DNA of 64,000 bases from Austropuccinia psidii (taxonomy: Eukaryota > Basidiomycota > Pucciniomycetes > Pucciniales > Sphaerophragmiaceae), in contig JALGQZ010000005.1 of assembly GCA_023105745.1 (NCBI GenBank), positions 1,674,001-1,738,000 on the forward strand, given 5' to 3'. The notes below the pieces were generated by a model. It was given only the letters and a program-made list of their open reading frames with translations, searched no databases and had not been told where the DNA came from. How positions within the stretch are numbered: position 1 is the stretch's first letter; each line of letters opens with the position of its first letter. Positions 32,050-45,644 of the stretch are shown here, piece after piece. Made by a program: the position numbers and the translations under genes.

Positions 32050-33887
32050 TGTAAGGTGTGGATATGAAACTTTGATTAAAAATCAAGTACTTTTCCTGTC
32101 CTCAAAATTTGTATAAGGTAAAATTCAGTTAAAAATAGTATGAAATATTATTTTTAAGAGAAAACACGCCAAATTTTATTGTTTATAACTTTATTAGTAT
32201 AAAACAATAATATAAAAATTTATTGTTTTACCAACAATAAAGATTTATCCAAAAAATACTCTACAAGAGATATTTTAAGGCTACAAAAGAAATTTCTTCA
32301 AGAGCAATTTCAATTGGAATTAATTGAGCAAAGAACTGCAAGCAATTAATTAAAGAACAAAGTCTTTAAAAAGAATATTAAAGAGAAAACACGCCCAAAA
32401 GTGACCAGAGTGAATTTGGAAACAAAGTGACAAAGTTTACAGTGATGAAAGATGCTTTAATTCACTTTTGGGGTGGTTCAGGGGTAAAAATGATTATAAG
32501 AGTTACAAACAATGATTATAATGATTTTTTCACGTGGTTAAAAGGATTAAAATGATTTAAAAGTGGTGGTTGGAATCTTTGATTGATTGGTTTAACAGTG
32601 TTTAAACTAATTAATAAAAGGAAAAGATTCTAACATGAAGAGAAAAGTGGGGCAAAGAAGACATTCTTTTATAGCCATCAATTCTCTTACTCCAAAAGTA
32701 AAATTTACTCTTGTCAGTCGTGAAAAACAGTCTGACAACAGAAAAGCCAATTATGGCATCATTGAACCCTGGTTTAGGCCAAAAAAGGGCTGGTTTAAGC
32801 CATTTTTAGCCATTTTTAGCCATTTTAGACCCTTAAATCAGCCATTACTATAGCAATACCAGGCCTAGAGCCTTCAAAACACGTCAGAATGTGTGTCAGA
32901 GGCGTAGAAACCAGTTAAAACTGTTTTTATTATGATTGTTTTATCTTAAGGGTAGTTTTACCCTCTTGGAAACAGCTAAAACTACCCCAGTTGGTATCAA
33001 AACCTCATCATCAATTGAGTCCACAGACCCTGTAACTCAATTCCAGGCCAAAAGTGATGAACTTTTGCGTGAAATTTGACATCCCACGCCTGTCAGCAAG
33101 GATTTTGGGGGTCTAGCTCCCCCTTAGAGCTGGAGTTCCTTTTCCCCCCCAAATTTAATCTTTCCAATTTATTTTTCCTTTAATTCCTCATCATGTATTA
33201 TACTTATAATTTACATATGTAATTCAATTCAATTGTACAGTACAATACAGTAATAATTGACACCTCATATGTAAATCAAAGTTCACTTATGTAATACACG
33301 CCCACATTTTGACATTTCAATTGAATTCAATTGAAAATACTTCAATTCCTCATAACTTCTAAACTAAACACAACACCTCAATTTTAACACAAAAATTGAT
33401 GGTTAACACCACATGTGGTGTGAATTAAATTAAGGTTTTGAGGATTTTCAACTTTTGTATTGAAAATACTAAAAACTTAATTTAAGCTTATTTAGAGTTG
33501 AGTTACAAGAATTTCACTCAGAGGTGACCCCACCTGATTTTTTATGAGGAATCCAATGGTGAAATAAATTTTATATGTTTATTTATTGGATAAAAAGTTA
33601 TGATAAATTTTATTTAACTTTTTTCCAAATTTATTTATTTTTTCACAATTTTGTTGAAATTTCATTTTTACTTAATTTTTTCAAGTATAAATGTAATTTT
33701 ATATTTACAAAATTTAATGTATTTTTTATTTTTAAATTATAATTAATTTTTTATTTTTAATATAATTTTATATTTATATTTTGATTTTTATTTTAAAACT
33801 ATAAACAAATTTATTTTATTTATATTAATATGTTATTTTTTATATTTGTGGTCTTTTGGGTATATGAAATTACCTCTAAGGCTCACA
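32050..33887 (-). repeat. Solo family-B LTR with CTTTT target duplication
   Basis: Plus-strand ends TGTAAGGTGTGGATATGAAAC and GGCTCACA, the reverse orientation of the B2 LTR. The target duplication CTTTT is at 32045-32049 and 33888-33892. No internal retroelement sequence remains, so the two LTRs of a full insertion probably recombined. 1838 bp. Confidence 0.93.
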
Positions 33888-36800
33888 CTTTTTCTCCAGA
33901 AAGAAGAGAAATCACTGTCATTAAACAAGTGAAAAATGTTAACAAAGACAAATTTGTGTCAGATCAGTTAAGTGAAGCACAAATTAGTCCTGAATTAACA
34001 CCAGAAATGAAGGAAGAACTTATTGAAATTTTATTTCAATATAGAGAAGCCTTTGCTTCTGATAATGAACCACTTGGGGCTATAAAAGGCCATGAGGTGG
34101 ACATTATGCTTAATGTGGAAAGGCCTTATCCGCCACTATTAAGAAGACCAGCTTACCCGGCTAGCCCTAGAGCTAGAGAAGCATTAGAAAATCATATTAA
34201 TGAACTAATGAAACTGGGAGTTCTTAGAAAAGTTGGGCACAATGAGGAAGTTGAAGTCACAACTCCAGTAATCATTACTTGGCATAATGATAAGTCAAGG
34301 ATGGTTGGTGATTTTAGAGCACTGAATACCTACACTATTCCAGACAGGTATCCAATCCCTAGAATTCATGAGACTTTGACTCAATTATCCAAAGCAAGAT
34401 TTATTACTTCTATGGATTCTCTTAAAGGCTTCCATCAGAATGTTTTAACAGCTCATGCTAGGAAATTCTTGAGAATAATTGCTCATTGTGGTATTTATGA
34501 ATATTTGAGGATGCCTTTTGGTATTAAAAATGCACCCTCTCATTATCAGAGAATGATGAATACCATCTTCCCACATGAATTATCAGAGGGATGGTTAATC
34601 ATTTATATTGATGACATTATCATTTGTTCAGAAACCTGGCAATTACATTTAGAGAGACTTTCATTAGTACTTAAGAAAATCTTACAAGTGAACATGAAAA
34701 TTTCTCTTAAAAAGTGTAATTTTGGATTTCATTAGTTAAAAGCTCTAGGACATGTAGTCTCAGGACTGAGCCTTGGTGTTGATAAAAACAAAGTGGCTGC
34801 AGTTTTACTGAAACAAATGCCCCAGAACAAAAAAGAAATGATGTCTTTCTTAGGGTTTGCCAGTTATTACAGGCAACACCTTAAAGATTTTGCAATCCAT
34901 GCCAGATCATTATACAGAATTTTTGATCAACAAACTGTTTTTGAAATGACACAGGAAAGAATTCAAGCATATGATAAAATCAAGTATGCCTTGACCAATG
35001 CACCATTATTATTGATGCCAGATTGGAAACTTCCTTTGAAGCTGTATATTGATGCATGTGGTGATGGTTTAGGAGCTGCTCTTCATCAAGTTCAAATTGT
35101 CAATGACAAGCCTTATGAAGGTCCAATTTGTTTTATTTCAAGACAAATTAAACCTACTGAGGCCAGATATGGAGCTAGCCAAATGGAGTGCCTTTGCCTT
35201 GTTTGGGCTCTGGAAAAACTTCATTACTATCTTGATGGTAATGTGTTTGAAGTAATTACTGATTGTAATGCAGTAAAATCACTTCTTAACATGAAAACTC
35301 CAAACAGACACATGTTAAGATGGCAGATTGCTATACAGGAGTATAGAGGAAATATGACCATAGTACATAAAGCTGGAAATATTCACAAGAATGCTGATGG
35401 CTTGAGTAGATGGGCATTACCCAATACACCTGACAATCCTGCCTATGTTCCTACAAGTGCAGAACCTCAAATTCCAATTGAAGGAATTAATATCACAGAT
35501 GTTGGAACAGAATTCTTTGATGAAGTTAGAGAAAGCTATAAGCAAGATAAAAATTGCCATATACTTACTTCTCTACTTGACAAAGATTGCAAAGATGCAG
35601 CATTGGTTAATTCACTGGATGATATTTGGAAAACATCTTATGACAACGGAAGATTCCATTTATTTGATGGTATATTATACCATAGGTCTAAACACACATG
35701 TGTCATGGTCCTATGTAGTAGGATGTTGATTAACACAATACTACTAGAATGCCATGATAACATTTATTCTGGACATCTGTCTGAAGACAGAACAATAGAA
35801 AGAATTAAGACATGTGCCTGGTGGCCATCTTGGAGAAAAGATGTCATTGAGTACTGTCACAGTTGTGATAGATGCCAGAAAGCCAATAAAGCTACTGGTA
35901 AAAGATTTGGTTTAATGATCCATATTCAAGAACCAAGTACCCCATGGGAAGTGGTTCACATTGATTGGGTAACTGCCTTACCACCTGGAGGTGATAAGAG
36001 TTACAATGCATGTCTTGTTATTGTAGACAGATATAGCAAAACACCAATATTTTTACCATGTCATAAGGATGACACAGCTATGGATACAGCTCTTTTAATT
36101 TGGAACAGAGTCATATCCCATACTGGTCTCTTTAAAAACATTATTAGTGATAGAGACCCAAAATTCACATCAGCCTTATGGACTAATTTACATAAGCTTT
36201 TGGGTACAAAACTATCATTCTCAACAGCATACCATCCACAAACAGATGGGTTGGCAGAAAGAATGATTCAAACCCTTGAGGACATGATCAGAAGATTTTG
36301 TGCTTATGGCCTGGAGTTTAAAGATTATGACGGCTTTACCCATGATTGGTGTACTCTTATACCAGCATTGGAATTAGCCTATAAGACCTCCATCCATGCT
36401 TCCACAGGCAAGACTCCTGCAATGTTGGAAAAAGGATGGAACCCCAAACTTCCAGTTGATACTTTGAAGAAAGATCTAATTGATATTCATCCAACTTCTT
36501 CAAGCTTTAAATTTTTGCTTGATAAAGTGAGGCACCATGCAAATCAAAGCATGAATGATGCCTTTGAATATGCTAAACAGAAATGGGATAAAAGTCATAA
36601 AACCCCAGAATTCAAAGTAGGGGACTTAATACTAGTTTCAACCATGAAATTTAATAATATTAAAGGTCCAAAGAAATTGAAAGATTCCTTTGCAGGACCA
36701 TTTATTATCAAAGCCCTTCATGGGACAAATGCAGTACAAGTGGAACTGTCAGGAGAGTTAGGAAATAAACATCCAACTTTTCCTGTCAGTCTTGTGAAGC

Positions 36801-37060
36801 ATTACACTTCAAGCTATAAGGAATTATTTCCTTTAAGAAATGAAACACCCTTAGAGGTACCCCCACTTGAACCAAGTGAGGAAAAGAAAGTACTGAAAGT
36901 CTTAAAAGAAAGAAGACTTAGGGGCAAAAATGAAAGAGAATACTTAGTCAGGTACAGAAATCCACAACATGAAGATGAGTGGATTGAAGAAAGTAAAATA
37001 CCTGATTCCCAAAAGTTTCTCAGAAGATTCAGACATGAGAGAAGACCAATTCCTCAGTAA
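33888..37060 (+). pseudogene. B2 pol: end of protease linker, RT, RNase H, integrase, chromo-like tail
   Basis: Continues the B2 frame after the solo LTR (S-P-E-R-R-E-I-T-V). RT Y-I-D-D-I-I near 34610, then a TAG at 34733-34735 where B1 has Glu (F-G-F-H-stop-L-K-A-L against F-G-F-E-E-L-K-A-L). The same frame then runs uninterrupted to 37060. RNase H D-A-C-G-D-G near 35050, integrase C-H-S-C-D-R-C near 35860, and D, D, E in I-D-W-V-T, S-D-R-D-P-K-F and A-E-R-M-I-Q. The tail ([13 protein letters not shown], then W-I-E-E-S) resembles a chromodomain. This is the part missing from B1. Confidence 0.92.
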
Positions 37061-37197
37061 AAAGTTTGAATTGTGTGCTTTACATACTTGAAAAGTATAA
37101 GTGAAGAGGTTGGACAGTGGATTATACCCCCCCCAAATAACTTGGGGGTATACTACAAAGAAAAATTGTGGTACAATTTTTTTTTGGTGGTAGGGAA
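37061..37197 (+). other. B2 3' untranslated region and polypurine tract
   Basis: Short segment between pol and the LTR. GGTGGTAGGGAA (37186-37197) directly precedes the LTR start TGTGAGCC and is the likely polypurine tract. Confidence 0.7.
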
Positions 37198-39384
37198 TGT
37201 GAGCCTGTGAGGTATGTATAACATACCCATAAGGCCACAAATGATTTTATAGACAGTTAATTTTGTCTTAAACGGACCTTTTAGTTGAATTTAAAATAAA
37301 AAATAACAAAAAATAAGTATAACTTTTTTTTGGATAAACAAAGTTATAATTATTATGTCATTTTTGGATTCTACACCAAAAATGACCTATGGTACATCCA
37401 TAGGGTGTTATACCCAAAAACACTTATTTCTTGTGTTATTGGAAGATTTAAGAATCTCACAGTACTAATGTAGCTTTTTTAACATTTTTTTAAAATTGTT
37501 AAATTTAAGCTTAATTAAGCTTAAATTTAAAGTTGCATAAGGTTTATGCAACTTTACCAAAATTTTAGTTAAAATTGAGGTGTTGTGTATATTTACTGAA
37601 TTGGCTAAGGATTTGCCATACAGAATGTAAATCCTGCGTGAGCTCAATTTAAAAGGGTTTAAAGCCATGGTATGGCTTTAAATAAATAAAAGGGCAAAAT
37701 CCACGCAAAAAAGTGGGACAAAGGAAAAAGACCAAATAGAGCTGGGGTACCCAACTTTTTGGATCTGCAAGGACTCAATTAAGGTTGTCCACCTGTATTG
37801 GCGGATTTTCAACCTTATTTAAACTTTAAGATTAGACTTTGATCCAACCTTAAGGTTTAAACTGGTTTTATCCCAATTTGGACAGGAATTTCAAGCTGCC
37901 AAAGGGTAAATCCCAATATGCAGGCTTGAAATCAAGGTTTTAAGAACTGTCAGAGCTTAATTAAGCTTAAAAACCTTAAATAAGCTTAAAACTTTAAAGT
38001 TTCAAGCATTAAAACCTTATCAAAACTTAAGGTTTGGTGTGTATTGCTATTTTACATGGAAAAATAGCAATAACTTCAAAAATTCATTAAAAATCCAATT
38101 CTTAATGGATTTTCTTGAAAACTTCACACAACTTAGAATTTAATATTATCAATATATAAATTAAATTTTAAGTATCTTTTATAAATAAATTTCCTGGGTA
38201 ATTAGCCTGGAAATTTACTCTTTTAATTAAGCTTAAAGAAAATTATGATTTCTTTAAAAATTAATTAAAAATTGAGTTTAAAAGAGTTCTGCTTGAAACT
38301 CTAATTTTAAGTTGTTCATGTGATGAACTTTAATATAAATAAACTTATTTTATATTAAAACTTAAAATAATTAAACTAAATGAGGATTAAAGTTACTTGG
38401 AGTTAAGAATAACACTGGTAACTTTAAATTGGAAGTAAAAATAAGTTGCCTTAAGTTAAGAACTCTATTTTTAAGCATGGTTTTTCAGTTTTGACCTGAG
38501 CACGCCCTCTAAATCCATTATGAATCATGAGAGCTGCTCTGAAGACATAAAAAGAGTCTTTTCATCACTGTTTTTGTCCATCATTCATTATCAATCCAAA
38601 CATATTAGAAATTTAAACAGGTAAAGTTTTATTAAATATAAAATCTTATTATTAAAAGTAATTCTTAAGTTACTTTTATTCTTTATTTATTAAATTAAAG
38701 AATTGAAGTCATAGAATTCAGATTATTGTTGTAATCATCTATAATAAATTTTATTATATAAAATTATCATCTTAAATATCTTTTAAAATCCACAAATTCC
38801 TCTCAAAAACTCCTAAATCATAATTTATATTATTAACAGTTGTTTTATCTTTAAATTTATTGATTTTTGACGTGTTTTTAACTTATTATTATTATTTAAT
38901 ATTATAACTGTTGTATTTTGACTTATTGTATTAAATAAATCTTATAAGTAAGTTTTCTCTAGAATTCTATATTTTTTTATCTAGTATTAGTTTTTTTTAT
39001 AGAATTTTTATTCTAAAAGAATTATTTCTGCACAGTGTGTGTTTAATTCTTTTTATAAATAATATTTATATTATTTATAAGTGGTTAATATTCATATTTT
39101 CCACGTGTAATTGTCTCATTAAGAGCTTTACACTGCTTATTGTTATAACTGTCAGTGACCATAACAATAATAGAATAATTATAATTTATTATAATTATTA
39201 TTTTATTATTATTATATTATTATAATAATAATTAAATCTATTTTTTTTATATATAATTATTTTTAATAATTATATTTAAATTTGTGGTTGTAATATCTTA
39301 TTATATTATATTTTTCTACTGAGGACAGTCATAGTACTCTTGATATTGCTACTATTATCAAGAGTTTCATAGACAAACCTTACA
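37198..39384 (+). repeat. 3' LTR of B2
   Basis: TGTGAGCCTGTGAGG at 37198 to AAACCTTACA at 39384, 2187 bp. The ends match the B1 and solo LTRs in reverse complement. Highly AT-rich, especially 38600-39300. No coding content. Confidence 0.88.
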
Positions 39385-40672
39385 GGTGGTGAGCGCTGTT
39401 GAAAGCCGTGGGTGCAGCTTTACCTGTTGGGTTACAATAATAAAGACTACAATACTTTAAATTAAGAATATACCTGGTTATTACCCAAGAGTAAAACTGT
39501 TTTTGACAGTTTACTATGTAGGGTATTCAAGAGCAGGATGAGGAGACAATTCTGGCTGTGAAAAGCCTCCTTTTTATCCTGAAATGGGGTGGAAAGGGTG
39601 CTAGACCTTTCCACATGGAGGAAGTGAAGATTTTTCACTCTCTAGTACTGGCTCGTGGTTTGCAAACAGCCTGTATAACCTGTATTGGGCTCAGATGTGG
39701 CTTTGAAACCACATCTGGGAAGTTTTCACCAATACAGGGTGAAAGTTTCATCTGGGGACCTCACAGCCTGATTCTGACGTGTATGACAAATAGAAGGCTG
39801 TACAGAAGCTGTATGGGACCCCAGTATCAACTGAGGTATGAGGTATTGAAGTATTAAAATGCTCCTTTGTCTGTTTGATACCTCATAATCAGAGTACAGC
39901 TGTATCCTGTCATAATACAGCTATATTGGCCATATTGTGGGATTATAACCTTCAAATGGCCATACCTCTGTCAGTTTTGGAGACCTCATGCTTAAAATTG
40001 GTTCATTAGATAGCCCTTTATGAGCTCTATACAATGATACCCAATTCGTTATGGTTATCATTAAATATGACAAAGGTATCCCATGTACAAGGTTTTTTGT
40101 ACATAGGCGTGGTTTGGGCAAAAAGCTGTATTGAGCTTGTTTGCCTCATAACTTCTGTTATAGTTGAGATATGAAGAAGTGGATGCCACCATCAGATAGC
40201 CCTGATTGTTCTCTTTCAAAAAAGACCCCACTTCAGGTATCCCACACTAAAACTGTAAAAGTTAGATGGGAGGTGAATGTTTTGTTCACCCTAATTTGGC
40301 CTGAAATTGACCATAACTCCAGTAATATTGGTGCTAGCTCAGTTTGGCTGGTACCATTAGATAGCCCTGGCTTGGAGCTTCATTTTGAGTACTCATTCGA
40401 TGGCGTTCATTCTCTCCTTCTAGATTTTAGATGAGAGGTGAAAATTAGGGTTTATGCTCAGCAATAACTTTGAGAAGGAATAACTTTGTTATTTGTTGGC
40501 CTATGGTGATGGGACTTATATTTTCAGAAAGAGGTGATTTTCCCCTTTCTTTTGATGCCTTTTGAGCTGATTTGGCTCAGGTCCATGTTTTGGTGGTATC
40601 TTGGCTATAGCATTGGTTTATGGTATTTTGGCTATCATGCTTGTGCTCTGGTTTTGAGTCACAGGCTGACAT
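39385..40672 (-). repeat. Region containing the 3' LTR of element C
   Basis: Read on the minus strand, the LTR of C starts TGTCAGCCTGTGACTC at 40672, just after a purine tract (40674-40690, complement of CCTCCCCCTAAAAAAA). Its other end and its junction with B2 are not resolved. The stretch includes a perfect 9-bp hairpin, CAGATGTGG (39692-39700) / CCACATCTG (39709-39717), and repeated CTGTATT/CTGTACA words. No gene is seen. Confidence 0.6.
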
Positions 40673-40696
40673 ACCCTCCCCCTAAAAAAAGGCTCA

Positions 40697-43555
40697 TCAT
40701 TGATGAGACTGTATGGCATCTTCTGCCAACCATTTGTCTTTATCAGCTGTTTGGTGCTTTAATCTGACTAAGTATTGTCTTTGATCCTTTCCATTAAGTC
40801 TGATCTTCCTGGCCCTGATGATCTTACTCACAGGTCCTGACGAATCCTCCACTTCCACTATTTTAGGTGGTGTGGGGTTCTTTCTCCTGGAGGGGAATTT
40901 ATCCTCCTCTGTTTGGAAGTATGGTTTGACCAAGCTTACTGGGAAGACTGGGTGCTTCCTGGAAAATTCCTCTGTAAGTTTGACTTCCACTGCATTCTCT
41001 CCTATCAACCTAATGATGGTGAAAGGCCCTACAAATGAGTCCCTCATCTTCTTGGGTCCTTTAAGATTATTAAAGTTCAGTGTAGACACTAGCACCTGGT
41101 CCCCTTCTTTAAAGTCAGGTTCCATGTGTGTCTTGTCCCACCTCTGCTTATTGTATTCTTTTGCCTCAGCTATGCATTTGGCATCTGTGTCACAAGCCCT
41201 CTTCCACATATCATGGAAGTCTTTGGCTGTGGGGTGGATGGTTAGAAGATTTTTCTTTAAGTGATCCACAGGCAACAGGGGATTCCACCCTTTCTCTACC
41301 ACTTCAGGTGTTTTTCCTGTTGTAGAGTGCTGACTTGTATTATAAGCCAGCTGGACAGCTGGTAGAAGGGTAACCCATTCATGGGTGTATCCTTCATGGT
41401 CCTTGTATTCCATGCCATAGGCACAGAACCTTCTAAGGATGTCTTCCATAGTCTGGATCATCCTCTCAGCTAGACCATCTGTTTGGGGATGGTAAGCTGT
41501 GGACAAAGCTAGCTTGGTGCCAAGCATGTCATACAAGTTGGTCCAAAATTCAGATGTGAATTTTGGGTCCCTATCACTAATGATGATTTGAGGGACTCCA
41601 CAGGTAGATATGATGTTATTCCAAAATAACAGGGCAGTATCCATGGCTGTACCTCATGCTCTTGCTGAACCTATCAACCATGATTAGGAAGTCATTGTAG
41701 TTTTCTTTGCCTCCTGGGACAAGTCCTGTGACCCAATCCATGTTGATGGTTTCCCATGGGTGCTTGGGTTCCTCTATGTGCTGAAGTAACCCATACTTCT
41801 TCCCATGTTTCCTGTTTGCCTTTTGGCATCTTTCACAGGTGTTTATGTATTCACTCAACTCCTGCTCCCACTTGGGCCACCAAGCTGTGCTTGCTACCCT
41901 CTCTTTGGTCCTGTCTTCACTCATGTGTCCCATATAGGGGCAGTCATGGCATTCCTGCAGGATCAATGAGATGTGGTCTCTGTCTACCACTGTGAGTGCA
42001 CTTGTGTGCTTTTCTCTGTGGTAGAGCAGGCCATCTATAAGGAAAGACTTGTTATCCTTATAGGCCCTCAACCAGGGTTCTTCCAGTTGGGCTTCCAGCT
42101 CTGGACTCCTGTATTTTTGTTGAAGGAGTTGTAGTAGTATGCCACACTGTTTGTGTTTGGCATAAGACTTCAGTACTGCACTAAAGGATTCATTGTGCAG
42201 TTCAGAGGAACTTACTCCCAATATGGGAGTTTCTGTCTCCTCTGAATCAGTGTTTTCACTGTCAGGGGTACCACTCTCTGGTGCCCATTCAGAAAATCTG
42301 AAGTTCTTCCTCCTATCTATTTCCATGAAATGGATAGGGATTTTGGCTGCAACTTCAGGGTCATAAGCTGGATTGCTCTTGACATTATCCAGTGGCCATC
42401 TGCTAAGGCCATCTTCATTGGTATGACTTTCACCTTCTTTTTATATGATGGTCATGTTCCCTCTATACTCCTGGATGGCTATTTGCCATCTCAGCATGTG
42501 CCTATTTGTAGTCTTCATGTTTAGTAAAGACTTCAAGGCTGTGCAGTCTGTGTAGACTTCAAAGACTGCGCCCTCCAGATAATAATGGAGTTTTTCTAGA
42601 GCCCAGACTAGACATAGACACTCAGTCTGGGTGGCCCCATACCTGGCTTCTGAATCTTTCAGCTGCCTTGAGATGTAGCAAATCACTCCTTCTCTTGGTT
42701 CACCATCCACAATTTGTCTTTGGTGAAGGGCTGCTCCTAGGCCTTGACTGCATGCTGCATCTATATATAACTTGAATGGAAGTTCAAAGTCAAGTAAGAT
42801 GAGCACAGGTGCAGTTGTGAGTTCATATTTGATCCTCTCATATGCATCCCTCCTTTCCTTGGTTATTTCAAAAACTACATCTTTTGAACATAACTTGTAT
42901 AAACTAATAGTTATGTGTGCAAAGTTTTTGATGTGGTTCTATAGTAGCTAGCAAACCCAAGAAAAGATTACATTTCTTTGATGCTTTTTGGTACTGGCTT
43001 TTGCAGTACTGCTGCTACTTTATTCTGGTCAATTGCCAGACTAAGACCTGAGACTTTATGTCCTAGAGCCAGTAACTCTTGTTGGCTAAAGTTGCATTTT
43101 TTAAGTGAAACTTTGAGATTTATGGGTGTGCATTTACTTAGTACTCTGTCTACGTATTGCACATGGTCCTCCCATGTCTCTGAGTATATAATGATATCAT
43201 CAATATATACTACCATCCAGCCTTCCAATATTTCATCTTGAAATATTGTGTCCATCATCCTTTGGAAGTGGGCTGGTGCATTCTTGATTCCAAATGGCAT
43301 TCTGATGTACTCATATATGCCCATATGGCATATTATTCTGAGTAATTTCATGGAGTTTGGTTTAACTACATTTTGGTGGAAACCTTTCATACAATCCATT
43401 TTGGTTATGTGTTTGGCTTTAGCCAGTTTATCCAAGGCATGAGGTATCCTGGGCATAGGGTACCTGTCTGCTTTTGTGTAGTTATTCAGAGCTCTGAAAT
43501 CTCCACACAGTCTAGGCTTGCCATCATGCCAGTGTGGTATTCCATATCATTTTTT
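40697..43555 (-). pseudogene. Element C pol: RT, RNase H, integrase, chromo-like tail (decayed)
   Basis: Related to family B but distinct. RT from about 43550 (W-H-D-G-K-P-R-L-C-G-D-F-R-A-L-N) with V-Y-I-D-D-I-I near 43200. A frameshift near 42945; RNase [13 protein letters not shown] near 42760. A TAA near 42441 (M-T-I-I-stop-K-E-G) leaves the same frame open. Integrase C-E-R-C-Q-K-A-N near 41830 and D in M-D-W-V-T-G-L, then a frameshift with a short deletion near 41640. Next come S-D-R-D-P-K-F, A-E-R-M-I-Q and a chromo-like tail (Q-Y-L-V-R-L). Gag and protease are missing: sequence of another element begins near 43556. Confidence 0.9.
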
Positions 43556-45640
43556 TTCACCAGGCTCAAGCTCATAGTACCCTATAACAGCAGGAAATCC
43601 AGCCTACAGGCAGACTTACACTCAAATTTTACGCCAAAAGGTCAATTTTACAGCAAGAAGCTGGATTTAACTCATAAAACCATGGCACAGGCACCAAAGG
43701 GAAGTGTATGTGTTTAAATAACTTATTCAATTTCACTATGCATATGTAAAAAAAATCAATTTACATATAGCAAACTAGTTACAACAAATGAGGTACCATC
43801 CTTTAAATTACACACCCCACCCAGCTTTACACCCCCTTAAAGCCACAGGACTCATGCAGCAAGAAAATTACACATGCATTAGCTACACAGCCAACTTGCA
43901 TTCAAAATCACATGATGCAAAGCCCAACTCCATGGAATTCCTGCAAGTCATTTATAACACAGCCACAGGAGTACCTTATCTTATATCCTCAGTGACCCCA
44001 CTTAAAACCTTAAAACAGAATCATAATTATTTACACCACTCATCACCTCATGCAAACCAAAGCTAGTTACAACAGGCTGCATGCAGTACACAATTCTAAT
44101 TAAATCTCAACCATATGACTATGCACAGCATGTGTCAAACTCAAAAAACACATCATCTCATACATCACAGTAAATTCATCAGTGAAAGAAATTATCACCT
44201 GACTTCATTTTAAAGTTCAAAAAGAAGAAAAACAACCATGACACCTGCATAAATTACACAGCCACTTCTACCAAAACTAAAATAGGACATATGCAAGGGA
44301 ATTACAAGATAATCATGTGATACTGAATCCACCAACAGAATATCATGTGACAGAAAAAAGGCTGTGCACAAGAAAACTCCTCAGCCAAAATTGAATCACC
44401 TCATGTATGCAAGGAAAAATCAAGAATATCACATCATAATTAGTTCACCAAAAGACAATCATGTGATAAATGGAGGCTGTGCAAAGAGAAAATTATCACC
44501 AAACCTTAAATCAACTGACCCATGCAAGAAAGGTCCTCACCAAAAACAGAGTCACATGATGAAATCAAGAGGAATTAAGGTGGAAAAAGATAGCTCCCAT
44601 GGAGGGCCCTCTAGGCTCCCAAAAGGTATAAATAGAGGGGCTCTCTCCCCCAAATTTCAAAATCCCCCCCCATGCAAATTATATCCCATGCAAATTATAT
44701 CCACTGCACAGTAGGAGCATAGGAATAATTCATCCCTCACCTGGGAGGTAGTCCAGAAAATTATAGTGAAGCTTACTTACCCAGTAGCTAAGCTCAGTGG
44801 AAGTATAGTGTTGAAGATTACCCAGTAGCTAAGCTCAGTGGAATCTTATTATTATTAAAATAAAAATAAAAAATTATCCAGTACCCAATATTAGGGTTAC
44901 TACTCTATTGAAATACTTTATCCAGTAAAATTAACACCATTATCAAGACTTAAAAAAATAACTTACCCCTTTAAAAATCCAATATCAAAGAACCTTACCT
45001 CTTAAAGTCAACAAATAAAATTTTATCTTATTATTAAACACTCTTAAAAAAATAACAAACCTTTCAAAAATTATCTTACTCTATTATAACTATACCTTAA
45101 CAAAATTACCTTTATCAACACCAATCAAATTTTCCAGAAAACCTTAAATAACCCATCCTACCAAGGAATTATAACCAAGAAGAAACAACTCATCTCAATT
45201 TCACCAAAAAAATATTAAAATTAAAACAGACAAGTATTTCATTAAATCTAAAAATTAACCAAAATACTGACATTATTTTTCATATTATTTATTGAATAGG
45301 TCTGATCTGAGACTGTTGAATTTTGTCTTCTGCAGTTGTAAAGCCACTTACTAACTTTATTTTGGTTTGTGAGCTCCAAGGAAGATTTTGTTCAGTATTT
45401 TAGGAGGGGCAGGCAATACACCCTTGCCACCCTTGGTTACAGGAGTTATTAGCAATTCAAAACTAGTTACCTGTGATTTCCCCCTCCAGGTACTTCCTCA
45501 TTTTAAACCCACACAAGAGGAGTTCCCACATCTGGTGTCCCAACAGTGGCTTGATAACCTCAACTTCAATAAAAAATCAATTAAATTACAATCAATTGAA
45601 AAATTCTTAAATACTCCAGAAAACCTTTCTTATAACAAAA
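43556..45640 (+). repeat. 5' LTR and leader of element D (approximate)
   Basis: Abruptly replaces the RT gene of C. A strong TATA box, TATAAATAG, lies at 44627-44635. A possible primer-binding site, TGGTGTCCCAACAGTGG, lies at about 45534-45550, suggesting an LTR of roughly 2 kb, but I find no second copy downstream to fix its borders. CCCAGTAGCTAAGCTCAGTGGAA occurs twice (44779-44801, 44820-44842). A frame at 45388-45747 without an ATG may be part of the leader or an upstream exon of gag. Confidence 0.5.
44627..44635 (+). promoter_or_regulatory. TATA box of element D
   Basis: TATAAATAG followed by AGGGG in an otherwise CCCC/GGGG-rich core. The same TATAAATAG + GGGG arrangement lies upstream of gene X on the minus strand at 52449-52457. 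Confidence 0.65.
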
Positions 45641-45644
45641 ACTG

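Larger units (their letters stand above)
31104..39384 (+). mobile_element. B2: Ty3/gypsy element on the plus strand, 5' part displaced
   Basis: Same family as B1. Starts mid-gag directly after the A-old LTR (L-H-P-D-M-S-E-T), continues through protease, is interrupted by a solo LTR, then runs to the end of pol and a 3' LTR ending CCTTACA at 39384. The 5' LTR and gag N-terminus should lie left of the window. One nonsense codon is seen in RT. Confidence 0.9.

Noticed and set aside
40818..41325. Plus-strand ORFs in the C region
   Set aside because: Antisense shadows of the integrase and chromo-like tail on the minus strand.
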